Positions 1-11,260 are shown, numbered from the stretch's first letter. The stretch: DNA of 64,000 nucleotides from Oncomelania hupensis (GCA_036898135.1 CM072513.1:89738725-89802724), one strand, 5' to 3'. Numbers and translations are program-made. Notes: generated from the letters alone by a model not told the origin.

Positions 1-1
1 G

Positions 2-34
<33 letters not shown>

Positions 35-79
35 TCCCTCTCTCTATCCACATCTTATTATTACTCTCTCTCTCTCTCT

Positions 80-110
<31 letters not shown>
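1..110. repeat. CT/GA microsatellite with TTATTATTA interruption
   Basis: Nearly pure CT dinucleotides broken by a short block containing tatccacatcttattatta. The same interrupter recurs in every GA/CT tract of this region (580-600, 760-780, 860-880 and their mirror images), so the tracts descend from one composite unit. Confidence 0.9.
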
Positions 111-117
<7 letters not shown>

Positions 118-520
118 CTTAAGTATCTTAACTTTTGTAGAAGATATTTGAACAAGCTAGTGCATTAAAATTGATGCTGTTTGCATAAGTTGTTGAGAGC
201 TTTACAGTCAACGAAACCTGCTACTGAAACCTTAAAATGCCACACTTTTAAAATCACTAATAATATCTTTTACAATTAATCAGTCATTGCGTTTTTTTTA
301 TATTTTTTTCATGCACCAAAGTTATATCTTACAATATTTACAACGTTTAAAGCACTTAAAATACAAGTGATCATAGAAATTATAGACAAACTTTATCAAA
401 AATGTGTTTTTTTATCAATCACAATAACAGTACCACAAAGTACCACGCCGGCACTTTTTTAAAGGCATGTTTGGACATGATATGGAAACGGCTGATATGG
501 GAAGTAACTCGATCTTTTTT
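111..520. repeat. Dispersed 400-bp unit linked to GA tracts (copy 1)
   Basis: Non-repetitive block between two CT tracts. It recurs as the reverse complement at 7690-8092, as a further copy at 8424-8826, and in shortened form at 1370-1715 and 6480-6830. No coding potential was recognised. Confidence 0.8.
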
Positions 521-612
521 TTTTCTCTCCCTCTTGCTCTCTCTCTTTTTCTCTCTTTCTCTCTCTTTCTCCCTCTCGCTCTATCTCCATCTTATTATTA
601 CTCGCTCGCCCT

Positions 613-672
<60 letters not shown>

Positions 673-803
673 CTCTCTCCCTCTCCCTCTTTCTCTCTCT
701 CTGCCCGCTCTCTCTCTCTCTCTCTCTCTCTCTCCCCGCTCCCTCTCTCTCCCTCGCTCTATCCACATCTTATTATTACTCTCTCTCTCTCTCTCTATCT
801 CCC

Positions 804-842
<39 letters not shown>

Positions 843-950
843 TCTCCCCTCTCTCTCTTTCTATCTACATCTTATTATTACTCTCTTTCTCTCTCTCTCT
901 TACTCTCTCTCTCTCTCGTTTTTTGACCTATCTCTCTCTAGCTTTAACCA
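521..950. repeat. Compound CT/GA microsatellite
   Basis: About 430 bases of CT-rich simple repeat with four TTATTATTA-type interruptions. Apparent Ser/Leu-rich frames here are products of the dinucleotide repeat. Confidence 0.92.
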
Positions 951-1086
951 TCTTTTATTGAGCCCCTCTATACCACACCACACCTGACCATACCCTATAA
1001 ATAATGGTGTCCATGATTTTACATATGTGAAAATGAAGAGAAGAAAGAATGATTAGTGGCCCTTGATTGAAGATCTTATGTAGACC

Positions 1087-1107
1087 ACACACAAGCATAT
1101 ACACACA

Positions 1108-1160
<53 letters not shown>
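1087..1160. repeat. CA microsatellite
   Basis: About 36 CA dinucleotides with one cacccac variant. The mirror GT tract at 7022-7095 differs slightly in length. Confidence 0.95.
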
Positions 1161-1162
<2 letters not shown>

Positions 1163-1369
1163 CTGAAGTTTTTTTTTCTTTTTCGGCTTGCTTTGAAGAT
1201 TGTTCAGTTTTGAGTCTAGGCACACAAAGCATGTATGTGAATAAACACCTGTTTATTGAATGTAGTAACACAAACAAAAAGACTATTTCACAAAGGAAAT
1301 AATTGTTTACCACTAATAGATCTTTGAATAGCTGAAGACATGGTAGTGAAGCGAGTAACAAGTGGCTTT

Positions 1370-1715
1370 TTTAAATTAATCAGTCATTTCATTTTTTATA
1401 TTTTTTCCATGCACAAAAGTTATATCTTATAATGTTTACAACTTTTAAAGCACTTAAAATGCAAGTGATCACAGAAATTGTAGTAAAACGTTATCAAAAA
1501 AAATGTGTTCTTATCAATCACAGTAACAGAGAAAACAGTATCACAAAGTACCACACCATATTATATAGCACTTTTGTTCTTAAAGGCATGTTTGGACTCA
1601 CAAAGTACCACACCATATTATATAGCACTTTTGTTCTTAAAGGCATGTTTGGACATGATATGGAAACGGCTGACGCAATCATAAGATATGGGAAGTAACC
1701 CATCTGTCTATCTCC
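1370..1715. repeat. Shortened copy of the 400-bp unit with internal duplication
   Basis: Shares cagtcatt, the tatatcttat block and the aggcatgtttggacatgata block with 111-520. A segment of about 60 bases around tcacaaagtaccacaccata is tandemly duplicated (1542-1597 and 1598-1655). A CT tract follows at 1730-1775. The mirror copy is 6480-6830. Confidence 0.75.
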
Positions 1716-1726
1716 TCCCCCTCTCC

Positions 1727-1775
<49 letters not shown>

Positions 1776-2119
1776 GCTCTCGTTTTTTTATCGATCTCTA
1801 CACACACAATATCAAAAAAAATGTCACTTTTGGAGTGGATAATGAATATCTAACTACAATCTGTTGTGTGGAGTGGTTGAATATATAGACAAATCTTTAC
1901 AAATATAGATAACTGAATACTAATCAAATGCGGTCAGCACGCCTGAAAAAAAAAGTCTAAACATATATCTCAACCCTGATGACACCCACCAACATATTTA
2001 ACAAGTCACACATAATATTGCATCATCGAACAGCCACATGTCTTACAGAAGGGGAGAAAGAGAGACAACTCAAACTTGACGATCACACTTGTTTATTAGT
2101 CGGCTTATAGATTTAGCCA

Positions 2120-3195
2120 TCACCTTTTTAAAGGGCAAATACTGTGTGGATAGTGCGCAATTGTGCACCCCATGCAGCGATGATGAAGTGGATGATAACG
2201 TGCATGGGCATGTATGCAGTGTCTACACACGCACACGTACGCACACCTGCCCACACAAATTTTTAAAACTACATGTGAAAATACAAGGAAATACTTTGAA
2301 CACACTGACCCCATACAGTGATGATGGCGTGGACGCACACCCCATGCAGCGATGATGACATGGATGATGACGTGCATGTACATGTATGCAGTGTCTACAC
2401 ACGTACGCACACTTGTATACACAAATTTTTAAAACTGCACGCCAAAATATAGTAAAATGCATTGAAAAAAAAACAAAAAACACATACTCCGTGCAACGAT
2501 GATACCATGTTCATGCATTGTAAACAGTGTCTGAACACGTGCGCGTGCATGTATGCAGTATCTGCACACACATTTTGTAACCCCGCACACGGATTTTGTA
2601 ACACTGCATGCCCAAAGTTTTAAAAGTGCACGCCAAAATACAATAAAATACGCTGAAAACAAAACACGCAACCCGTGCATCGATGATACCATGTCCATGC
2701 ATCGATGATATCATGTGCGTGCACGTGAGCGTGCATGTATGCAGTGTCTGCACACACATTTTTAATACTCTGTACGCCCAAATTTGAAACTCTGCACGCC
2801 CACATTTAAAACAATGCATGTCAAAATACAATGAAATACGCTGAAAACAAAACACGCAACCCGGGCATCGATGATACCATGTCCGTGCATCGATGATATC
2901 ATGTGCGTGCACGTGTGCGTGCATGTATGCAGTGTCTGCACACACATTTTTAATACTCTGTACGCTCAAATTTGAAACTCCGCATGCCCAAATTTAAAAC
3001 AATGCACGTCAAAATACAATGAAATACGCTGAAAACAAAACACGCAACCCATGCATCGATGATACCATGTCCGTGCATCGATGATATCATGTGCGTGCAC
3101 GTGTGCATGCATGTATGCAGTGTCTGCACACACATTTTTAATACTCTGTACGCTCAAATTTGAAACTCTGCACGCTCAAATTTAAAACAATGCAC
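2120..3195. repeat. 188-bp satellite array, left arm
   Basis: Three well-matched units (about 2620-2807, 2808-2995 and 2996-3190) repeat with a period near 188, preceded by more diverged and shorter relatives from about 2120. Each unit carries two close copies of gcatcgatgat, an alternating purine/pyrimidine stretch (gtgcgtgcacgtg) and paired caaattt motifs. Frames in it are low-complexity His/Cys/Met repeats. Confidence 0.85.
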
Positions 3196-3351
3196 TGCCA
3201 AGGATCTCAGTGACGGCATCTGTCACATCCGAGTTGAAGGTGGTGGTGGTGGTGGTGGTGATTAATTATTACATTGATCCTAATTTGATATAGCTATAGA
3301 ATATGACAACCAAGTCTGTCGCACAAAGACTGAATAAGGAAAAAATGCCAA

Positions 3352-3590
3352 GGGATGTCTGATAGCACAGTGGTTGGAACACTCGCTACTGTGTCGCAAG
3401 TTAACCACCATCCAGGATGATTAGCACTTGGATGGGTGACCACAAAACGTGAAGGACTCAACTATGACTGACTACATAAAGCAGTGAGGGAGAGAGATGG
3501 GCATCACCCTCATTATGCTGGCCCAAGATAAGTGGGATCTCAAGACTATGGGACTATCTTTATTTTTATATACAAGGTGGTCTATAGCTG
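3352..3590 (+). mobile_element. SINE with tRNA-like head and 5S-like segment, copy 1
   Basis: The head tagcacagtggttggaacac resembles a tRNA box A/D-arm. It is followed by cgcaagttaa and then ttagcacttggatgggtgac, which closely matches the 3' promoter region of metazoan 5S rRNA (AAGTTAAGCA and TTAGTACTTGGATGGG). The body ends near ctatagctgtat. This is likely a chimeric pol III SINE; the family name is unknown to me. Confidence 0.65.
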
Positions 3591-3597
3591 TATATGA

Positions 3598-3864
3598 TTT
3601 GTGGATAGCGCAGTGGTTGGAGCACTCACTACTGTGTCGCAAGTTAAGCACCAGCTAGTGTGATTAACACTTGGATGGGATGACTAAATACCTACTCTCT
3701 TGAGGGTGGGGAAAGTAAAGCAGCGAGGGAGATAGAGAGGGGCATCACCATCATTACGATGGTCCCAAGATAAGTATAATCTCTTTAACATCACGCTCCC
3801 CTACGTTCACAAGGCTATGAGACTATCCTTTATCTTTATACACAAGACAGCCTATAGCTGTATA
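3598..3864 (+). mobile_element. SINE with tRNA-like head and 5S-like segment, copy 2
   Basis: Tandem second copy, about 80% similar by eye. The 5S-like block here reads aagttaagcacc followed by ttaacacttggatggga, closer to 5S rRNA in the first motif than copy 1. Same ending (cctatagctgtatacg). Confidence 0.65.
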
Positions 3865-4073
3865 CGTTTTTTGGCTAAATCAACACTAAAACTATGAGAG
3901 CAATTAAACTGAAGAAATGGACAGTGAAAAATTGCATTTGTTGACAAATAACTTATTCATTGTTGAGTGTAAACAAAACAGACCCCACACCAAGCAAAAC
4001 AGACCCCACACCAAGACCACATGAGATGTAAATGGGTGCAGTGGTCTGCCCTGCCCTGCCCGCCCGCTGCCGC

Positions 4074-4108
4074 CCCGCTTGTTTGTTGCGGCGTTCATTT
4101 AATGGTGT
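4074..4108. other. Spacer at the centre of the giant palindrome
   Basis: This is about 35 bases of unpaired sequence. It is flanked by GC-rich arm ends (gtggtctgcc and its complement) that differ from each other at only two positions. Just outside it, a 16-base direct repeat (cagaccccacaccaag) occurs twice in each arm. Confidence 0.85.
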
Positions 4109-4317
4109 GCGGCAGCGAGCGGGCAGGGCGGGGCAGACCACTGCACCCATTTACATCTCATGTGGTCTTGGTGTGGGGTCTGTTTTGCTTGGTGTGGGGT
4201 CTGTTTTGTTTACACTCAACAATGAATAAGTTATTTGTCAACAAATGCAATTTTTCACTGTCCATTTCTTCAGTTTAATTGCTCTCATAGTTTTAGTGTT
4301 GATTTAGCCAAAAAACG

Positions 4318-4584
4318 TATACAGCTATAGGCTGTCTTGTGTATAAAGATAAAGGATAGTCTCATAGCCTTGTGAACGTAGGGGAGCGTGATGTTAAAGA
4401 GATTATACTTATCTTGGGACCATCGTAATGATGGTGATGCCCCTCTCTATCTCCCTCGCTGCTTTACTTTCCCCACCCTCAAGAGAGTAGGTATTTAGTC
4501 ATCCCATCCAAGTGTTAATCACACTAGCTGGTGCTTAACTTGCGACACAGTAGTGAGTGCTCCAACCACTGCGCTATCCACAAA
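4318..4584 (-). mobile_element. Mirror of 5S/tRNA SINE copy 2
   Basis: Reverse complement of 3598-3864, present because it lies in the right palindrome arm. Confidence 0.65.
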
Positions 4585-4591
4585 TCATATA

Positions 4592-4830
4592 CAGCTATAG
4601 ACCACCTTGTATATAAAAATAAAGATAGTCCCATAGTCTTGAGATCCCACTTATCTTGGGCCAGCATAATGAGGGTGATGCCCATCTCTCTCCCTCACTG
4701 CTTTATGTAGTCAGTCATAGTTGAGTCCTTCACGTTTTGTGGTCACCCATCCAAGTGCTAATCATCCTGGATGGTGGTTAACTTGCGACACAGTAGCGAG
4801 TGTTCCAACCACTGTGCTATCAGACATCCC
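4592..4830 (-). mobile_element. Mirror of 5S/tRNA SINE copy 1
   Basis: Reverse complement of 3352-3590, in the right palindrome arm. Confidence 0.65.
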
Positions 4831-4986
4831 TTGGCATTTTTTCCTTATTCAGTCTTTGTGCGACAGACTTGGTTGTCATATTCTATAGCTATATCAAATT
4901 AGGATCAATGTAATAATTAATCACCACCACCACCACCACCACCTTCAACTCGGATGTGACAGATGCCGTCACTGAGATCCTTGGCA

Positions 4987-6070
4987 GTGCATTGTTTTAA
5001 ATTTGAGCGTGCAGAGTTTCAAATTTGAGCGTACAGAGTATTAAAAATGTGTGTGCAGACACTGCATACATGCATGCACACGTGCACGCACATGATATCA
5101 TCGATGCACGGACATGGTATCATCGATGCATGGGTTGCGTGTTTTGTTTTCAGCGTATTTCATTGTATTTTGACGTGCATTGTTTTAAATTTGGGCATGC
5201 GGAGTTTCAAATTTGAGCGTACAGAGTATTAAAAATGTGTGTGCAGACACTGCATACATGCACGCACACGTGCACGCACATGATATCATCGATGCACGGA
5301 CATGGTATCATCGATGCCCGGGTTGCGTGTTTTGTTTTCAGCGTATTTCATTGTATTTTGACATGCATTGTTTTAAATGTGGGCGTGCAGAGTTTCAAAT
5401 TTGGGCGTACAGAGTATTAAAAATGTGTGTGCAGACACTGCATACATGCACGCTCACGTGCACGCACATGATATCATCGATGCATGGACATGGTATCATC
5501 GATGCACGGGTTGCGTGTTTTGTTTTCAGCGTATTTTATTGTATTTTGGCGTGCACTTTTAAAACTTTGGGCATGCAGTGTTACAAAATCCGTGTGCGGG
5601 GTTACAAAATGTGTGTGCAGATACTGCATACATGCACGCGCACGTGTTCAGACACTGTTTACAATGCATGAACATGGTATCATCGTTGCACGGAGTATGT
5701 GTTTTTTGTTTTTTTTTCAATGCATTTTACTATATTTTGGCGTGCAGTTTTAAAAATTTGTGTATACAAGTGTGCGTACGTGTGTAGACACTGCATACAT
5801 GTACATGCACGTCATCATCCATGTCATCATCGCTGCATGGGGTGTGCGTCCACGCCATCATCACTGTATGGGGTCAGTGTGTTCAAAGTATTTCCTTGTA
5901 TTTTCACATGTAGTTTTAAAAAATTTGTGTGGGCAGGTGTGCGTACGTGTGCGTGTGTAGACACTGCATACATGCCCATGCACGTTATCATCCACTTCAT
6001 CATCGCTGCATGGGGTGCACAATTGCGCACTATCCACACAGTATTTGCCCTTTAAAAAGGTGATGGCTAA
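4987..6070. repeat. 188-bp satellite array, right arm
   Basis: Mirror image of 2120-3195. Units at about 4990-5190, 5191-5375 and 5376-5560, then diverged relatives. Confidence 0.85.
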
Positions 6071-6407
6071 ATCTATAAGCCGACTAATAAACAAGTGTGA
6101 TCGTCAAGTTTGAGTTGTCTCTCTTTCTCCCCTTCTGTAAGACATGTGGCTGTTCGATGATGCAATATTATGTGTGACTTGTTAAATATGTTGGTGGGTG
6201 TCATCAGGGTTGAGATATATGTTTAGACTTTTTTTTTCAGGCGTGCTGACCGCATTTGATTAGTATTCAGTTATCTATATTTGTAAAGATTTGTCTATAT
6301 ATTCAACCACTCCACACAACAGATTGTAGTTAGATATTCATTATCCACTCCAAAAGTGACATTTTTTTTGATATTGTGTGTGTAGAGATCGATAAAAAAA
6401 CGAGAGC

Positions 6408-6456
<49 letters not shown>

Positions 6457-6479
6457 GGAGAGGGGGAGGAGATAGACAG

Positions 6480-6830
6480 ATGGGTTACTTCCCATATCTT
6501 ATGATTGCGTCAGCCGTTTCCATATCATGTCCAAACATGCCTTTAAGAACAAAAGTGCTATATAATATGGTGTGGTACTTTGTGAGTCCAAACATGCCTT
6601 TAAGAACAAAAGTGCTATATAATATGGTGTGGTACTTTGTGATACTGTTTTCTCTGTTACTGTGATTGATAAGAACACATTTTTTTTGATAACGTTTTAC
6701 TACAATTTCTGTGATCACTTGCATTTTAAGTGCTTTAAAAGTTGTAAACATTATAAGATATAACTTTTGTGCATGGAAAAAATATAAAAAATGAAATGAC
6801 TGATTAATTTAAAAAAGCCACTTGTTACTC
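6480..6830. repeat. Mirror of the shortened 400-bp unit
   Basis: Reverse complement of 1370-1715, with the same internal duplication. Confidence 0.75.
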
Positions 6831-7019
6831 GCTTCACTACCATGTCTTCAGCTATTCAAAGATCTATTAGTGGTAAACAATTATTTCCTTTGTGAAATAG
6901 TCTTTTTGTTTGTGTTACTACATTCAATAAACAGGTGTTTATTCACATACATGCTTTGTGTGCCTAGACTCAAAACTGAACAATCTTCAAGCAAGCCGAA
7001 AAAGAAAAAAAAACTTCAG

Positions 7020-7021
<2 letters not shown>

Positions 7022-7094
<73 letters not shown>

Positions 7095-7095
7095 T
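7022..7095. repeat. GT microsatellite
   Basis: Mirror of the CA tract at 1087-1160. Confidence 0.95.
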
Positions 7096-7261
7096 GTGTG
7101 TATATGCTTGTGTGTGGTCTACATAAGATCTTCAATCAAGGGCCACTAATCATTCTTTCTTCTCTTCATTTTCACATATGTAAAATCATGGACACCATTA
7201 TTTATAGGGTATGGTCAGGTGTGGTGTGGTATAGAGGGGCTCAATAAAAGATGGTTAAAGC

Positions 7262-7359
7262 TAGAGAGAGATAGGTCAAAAAACGAGAGAGAGAGAGAGT
7301 AAGAGAGAGAGAGAAAGAGAGTAATAATAAGATGTAGATAGAAAGAGAGAGAGGGGAGA

Positions 7360-7398
<39 letters not shown>

Positions 7399-7465
7399 GG
7401 GAGATAGAGAGAGAGAGAGAGAGTAATAATAAGATGTGGATAGAGCGAGGGAGAGAGAGGGAGCG

Positions 7466-7498
<33 letters not shown>

Positions 7499-7531
7499 GG
7501 CAGAGAGAGAGAAAGAGGGAGAGGGAGAGAG

Positions 7532-7589
<58 letters not shown>

Positions 7590-7690
7590 AGGGCGAGCGA
7601 GTAATAATAAGATGGAGATAGAGCGAGAGGGAGAAAGAGAGAGAAAGAGAGAAAAAGAGAGAGAGCAAGAGGGAGAGAAAAAAAAAAAGA
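7262..7690. repeat. Compound GA microsatellite
   Basis: Mirror of 521-950, with the same TAATAATAAGAT interruptions. Confidence 0.92.
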
Positions 7691-8085
7691 TCGAGTTACT
7701 TCCCATATCAGCCGTTTCCATATCATGTCCAAACATGCCTTTAAAAAAGTGCCGGCGTGGTACTTTGTGGTACTGTTATTGTGATTGATAAAAAAAACAC
7801 ATTTTTGATAAAGTTTGTCTATAATTTCTATGATCACTTGTATTTTAAGTGCTTTAAACGTTGTAAATATTGTAAGATATAACTTTGGTGCATGAAAAAA
7901 ATATAAAAAAACGCAATGACTGATTAATTGTAAAAGATATTATTAGTGATTTTAAAAGTGTGGCATTTTAAGGTTTCAGTAGCAGGTTTCGTTGACTGTA
8001 AAGCTCTCAACAACTTATGCAAACAGCATCAATTTTAATGCATTAGCTTGTTCAAATATCTTCTACAAAAGTTAAGATACTTAAG

Positions 8086-8092
<7 letters not shown>
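7690..8092. repeat. 400-bp unit, mirror copy
   Basis: Reverse complement of 111-520. Followed by another GA tract and a direct repeat of itself at 8424-8826. Confidence 0.85.
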
Positions 8093-8143
<51 letters not shown>

Positions 8144-8171
8144 GAGAGAGTAATAATAAGATGTGGATAGA

Positions 8172-8246
<75 letters not shown>

Positions 8247-8257
8247 ATAATAGAGAG

Positions 8258-8328
<71 letters not shown>

Positions 8329-8423
8329 GGCGAGCGAGTAATAATAAGATGTAGATAGAGCGAGAGAGAGAAAGAGAGGGAGAAAGAGAGAGAAAGAGAG
8401 AGAGCGAGAGGGAGAAAAAAAAG
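8093..8423. repeat. GA microsatellite between direct copies of the 400-bp unit
   Basis: GA repeat interrupted three times by TAATAATA-type blocks. Its first part pairs with bases 1-110. Confidence 0.92.
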
Positions 8424-8826
8424 ATCGAGTTACTTCCCATATCAGCCGTTTCCATATCATGTCCAAACATGTCTTTAAAAAAAGTGCCGGCGTGGTACTT
8501 TGTGGTACTGTTATTGTGATTGATAAAAAAAAACACATTTTTGATAAAGTTTGTCTATAATTTCTGTGATCACTTGTATTTTAAGTGCTTTAAACGTTGT
8601 AAACATTGTAAGATATAACTTTGGTGCATAAAAAAAATATAAAAAACGCAATGACTGATTAATTGTAAAAAGATATTATTAGCGATTTTAAAAGTGTGGC
8701 ATTTTAAGGTTTCAGTGCCAGGTTTCGTTGACTGTAAAGCTCAACAACTTATGCAAACAGCATCAATTTTAATGCATTAGCTTGTTCAAATATCTTCTAC
8801 AAAAGTTAAGATACTTAATCATTGAT
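8424..8826. repeat. Direct tandem copy of the 400-bp unit
   Basis: Matches 7690-8092 in the same orientation with a few substitutions (tttctgtgatc for tttctatgatc; cagtgccagg for cagtagcagg). Its partner in the left arm, if there is one, would lie before base 1. Confidence 0.85.
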
Positions 8827-9085
8827 AGTATTGTTAGAGGATTTTTTCATTTATACTAAATGGATATTTTACAAGTTTGGCAGAGGACAGACACATAAGT
8901 TCTGGTAAGATCATTTATTGCATGCGTTCACATACAGCTCACACTGTGTTTTTGTATCATTGAGTATTGGTTTTTGTTTTCATTTTAAATTGCACGACTT
9001 TCTCTCTCTCCTCGCTTTCCTGCTTACACATTATTCTATTAGTATACATAGATAAATGTATATTTTAATAACAATTGTATACATT
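8827..9085. other. Unassigned AT-rich sequence
   Basis: No gene, repeat or RNA signature recognised. Confidence 0.5.
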
Positions 9086-9099
9086 TTATATGCTGAAAA

Positions 9100-9161
<62 letters not shown>

Positions 9162-9185
9162 AGAGAGAGAAGGAGAGAGAGCGCG

Positions 9186-9218
<33 letters not shown>

Positions 9219-9256
9219 AAGGAGAAAGAGAGAGAAAAAGAAAAAAGAGAGAGAGA
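9086..9256. repeat. GA microsatellite
   Basis: GA repeat with gcgcgc and AAAAA interruptions. Confidence 0.93.
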
Positions 9257-9374
9257 TTAAAAATGCATTATTTTGTATGAGATATGCTAACCTCGGATGA
9301 TGTAATGTTGATAAAATATCATAGATGATGTGGTCATATAGTATTCATCTTACAAATGCAGCATTTTAAATTAA

Positions 9375-9457
9375 TGTATGGTGGCCGAGTGGTTCAGACA
9401 TTGGACTTAAGATCCAATAGATTGATATCAGCGTGGGTTCAAACCCCACCCGTGCCA
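9375..9457 (+). tRNA. tRNA-Leu (UAA)-like gene, possibly decaying
   Basis: tggccgagtgg is a standard Leu box A. The anticodon arm ttgga-cttaaga-tccaa has a 7-base loop that places UAA at 34-36. The T arm is gtggg-ttcaaac-cccac, and tgtatgg/ccgtgcc pair at six of seven acceptor positions. Ten T residues follow. Oddities: the 1-72 pair is mismatched, the D stem has a C-A mismatch where most Leu tRNAs have GGC, the long variable arm pairs poorly, and box B has TTCAAAC instead of TTCGAAC. Several look like CpG-decay changes, so it may be a pseudogene or SINE progenitor. Confidence 0.75.
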
Positions 9458-9458
9458 A

Positions 9459-9468
9459 TTTTTTTTTT
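9459..9468 (+). terminator. RNA polymerase III T-run terminator
   Basis: Ten consecutive T residues start two bases after the discriminator base of the tRNA-Leu-like gene. Confidence 0.7.
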
Positions 9469-9649
9469 CAGATAAAATAAGTTTTCAAACAAATGTTTAT
9501 CATTCAATTAAGGTATACTAATCAGATACAATTAACCCCATATGTGTATGTAAGCAGCTGTTTCCCATTCTCGCGGCCGGCATCACGCGTCTTTAGTCTA
9601 TCACACACCTATCAAGTCTAAACCTGATTTTACTGACATCATCGTCTCT

Positions 9650-9845
9650 AGGGACCCTTGTCCAGTTGTGGCTAATTTGTTTCACAAACATACACTTAAT
9701 TCCCGTTCACACTTGAATCGTTATCTAATCATTTCCATTTAGTTGTCCACTCTAGTGTCCCAGATGTGGCTATTTGCTTCACAAACATACACGCTAATAT
9801 TCCGTTCACAACTTGAATCGTATCCTAATCATTCCATTTAGGTCC
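9650..9845. repeat. Two diverged tandem copies of about 95-107 bp
   Basis: The block from ggctaatttgtttcacaaac to catttag (9650-9742) recurs at about 9757-9842 with scattered substitutions. Function unknown. Confidence 0.7.
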
Positions 9846-10008
9846 ACTTACATATTTTCTCGGTCTCCTAAAACGGCTCTCTCCAAAAATAATATTGGCT
9901 TCTCCTCTTGGGGTGATCGAGCATACTACAGATGTGTTGTGTGTTTTTATCCATTTTGGTATCAGTAACTTATCCCCCCATCTCAACAAGATGTATATTT
10001 GAAGCATT

Positions 10009-10321
10009 GTGCGCGTGAGCGTGCGTGTGTGTGTGCGCCGGTGTTGTGTGGTGTGCGTCGTGCATGTGTGTTGTGTGTGTGTGTGTGTGTTAAATTATAG
10101 TAAAAAGATTGTTAAAATATGTATACGCATACGCATGTGCGCGTGCGTGCGTGGGGGGGGGGTGTGGGGGGGTGTGGGTGCGTGCAATGTGTGTGTGCAT
10201 GTGTGTGTGGTGTGTGTGTGTGTGTGTTGGGGTGTGCGTGTACGTGTGTGCGTGTATAAATTCGTCATAAAATATTGTTAAAGATGTATATTTGTGTGCG
10301 TGTGTGTGCGTGCATGTGTGC

Positions 10322-10356
<35 letters not shown>

Positions 10357-10392
10357 GGGGTGTGCGTGTAGGTGTGTACGTGTGTAAATTGA
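10009..10392. repeat. GT-rich microsatellite cluster
   Basis: Mostly GT/GC dinucleotides with a G-run near 10151-10165. Two diverged copies of about 190 bases each begin near 10100 and 10270. Confidence 0.9.
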
Positions 10393-10419
10393 TCATTGCT
10401 AGAGATATGTAAAAGAGAG

Positions 10420-10622
<203 letters not shown>

Positions 10623-10739
10623 GCACACTTGCAGGCTTTGGGTGCTTGATTTAACGGCCAGACCATTGAGTCATTCTATATTAATCAATGGGCATTAATT
10701 ATTCTTATTTGTGTCAAAATATTTATGCATACAAATGCA

Positions 10740-11260
10740 GAGAGACGTGCGCTTGCTGCCTTTGGGGCGCCGAGATGCGCACTTGCTGTCTTTGGGTGCT
10801 TGGTCTAAATAAAAAAAAGTAGATAAAGAGAGAAAAAGACGCGCACTTGCTGTCTTTGGGGTGCTTGATCTAGCGCCCAAACCACTGAGTCATATCCATT
10901 CACTAATAGATCTCACATCACAGACCACTGAGTCATTCTCTATGCGCCAAGACGCGCACTTGCTGCCTTTGGGGCGCCGAGATGCGCACTTGCTGTCTTT
11001 GGGTGCTTGGTCTAAATAAAAAAAAAGTAGATAAAGAGAAAAAAAGACGCGCACTTGCTGTCTTTGGGGTGCTTGATCTAGCGCCCAAACCACTGAGTCA
11101 TATCCATTCACTAATAGATCTCACATCACAGACCACTGAGTCATTCTCTAAGCGCCAAGACGCGCACTTGATGGCTTTTGGATGCTTGATCTAACGCATA
11201 GACCACTGAGTCATTCACTATCGCCAAGATGCACACTTGCTGTCTTTGGGTGCTTGGTCT
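10740..11260. repeat. 207-bp tandem repeat, about 2.5 copies
   Basis: The block starting at 10744 and the block starting at 10951 are almost identical for 207 bases; a third partial copy runs to about 11260. Within each unit a shorter motif (gcgcacttgctgtctttggg) recurs three times. The last motif copy before the array (10621-10650) directly abuts the GA tract. Confidence 0.85.

Larger units (their letters stand above)
1..4073. repeat. Left arm of giant inverted repeat
   Basis: Every stretch checked here reappears as its reverse complement in 4109-8202. Near the centre, position x pairs with 8182-x (4021 with 4161). Near the outer end the sum is 8203 (111 with 8092), so the net length difference is only about 21 bases, mostly in simple repeats. 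One clear substitution was seen (160 versus 8043). The arm is still paired at base 1, so its outer end is outside the window. Confidence 0.95.
4109..8202. repeat. Right arm of giant inverted repeat
   Basis: Reverse complement of 1-4073. Differences seen are single-base homopolymer length changes (an extra A near 5926 relative to 2262; AAA versus AA near 1194/6993) and microsatellite lengths (the GT tract at 7022-7095 versus the CA tract at 1087-1160). Confidence 0.95.

Noticed and set aside
402..961. Long Ser/Leu-rich and Arg/Glu-rich frames in GA/CT tracts (also 7215-7837, 8035-8538, 10265-10666)
   Set aside because: A pure dinucleotide repeat has no stop codons in several frames; nothing else supports coding.
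3904..4278. Frames crossing the palindrome centre
   Set aside because: They are mirror-image artefacts of the same sequence on both strands.
2089..6094. Cys/His-rich frames of 60-152 codons
   Set aside because: They lie in the 188-bp satellite, recur as mirror copies in both palindrome arms and have no domain.
1..8202. Palindrome as terminal inverted repeats of a Polinton, DIRS or similar large element
   Set aside because: Only about 35 bases lie between the arms and no polymerase, integrase or capsid-like gene is present.
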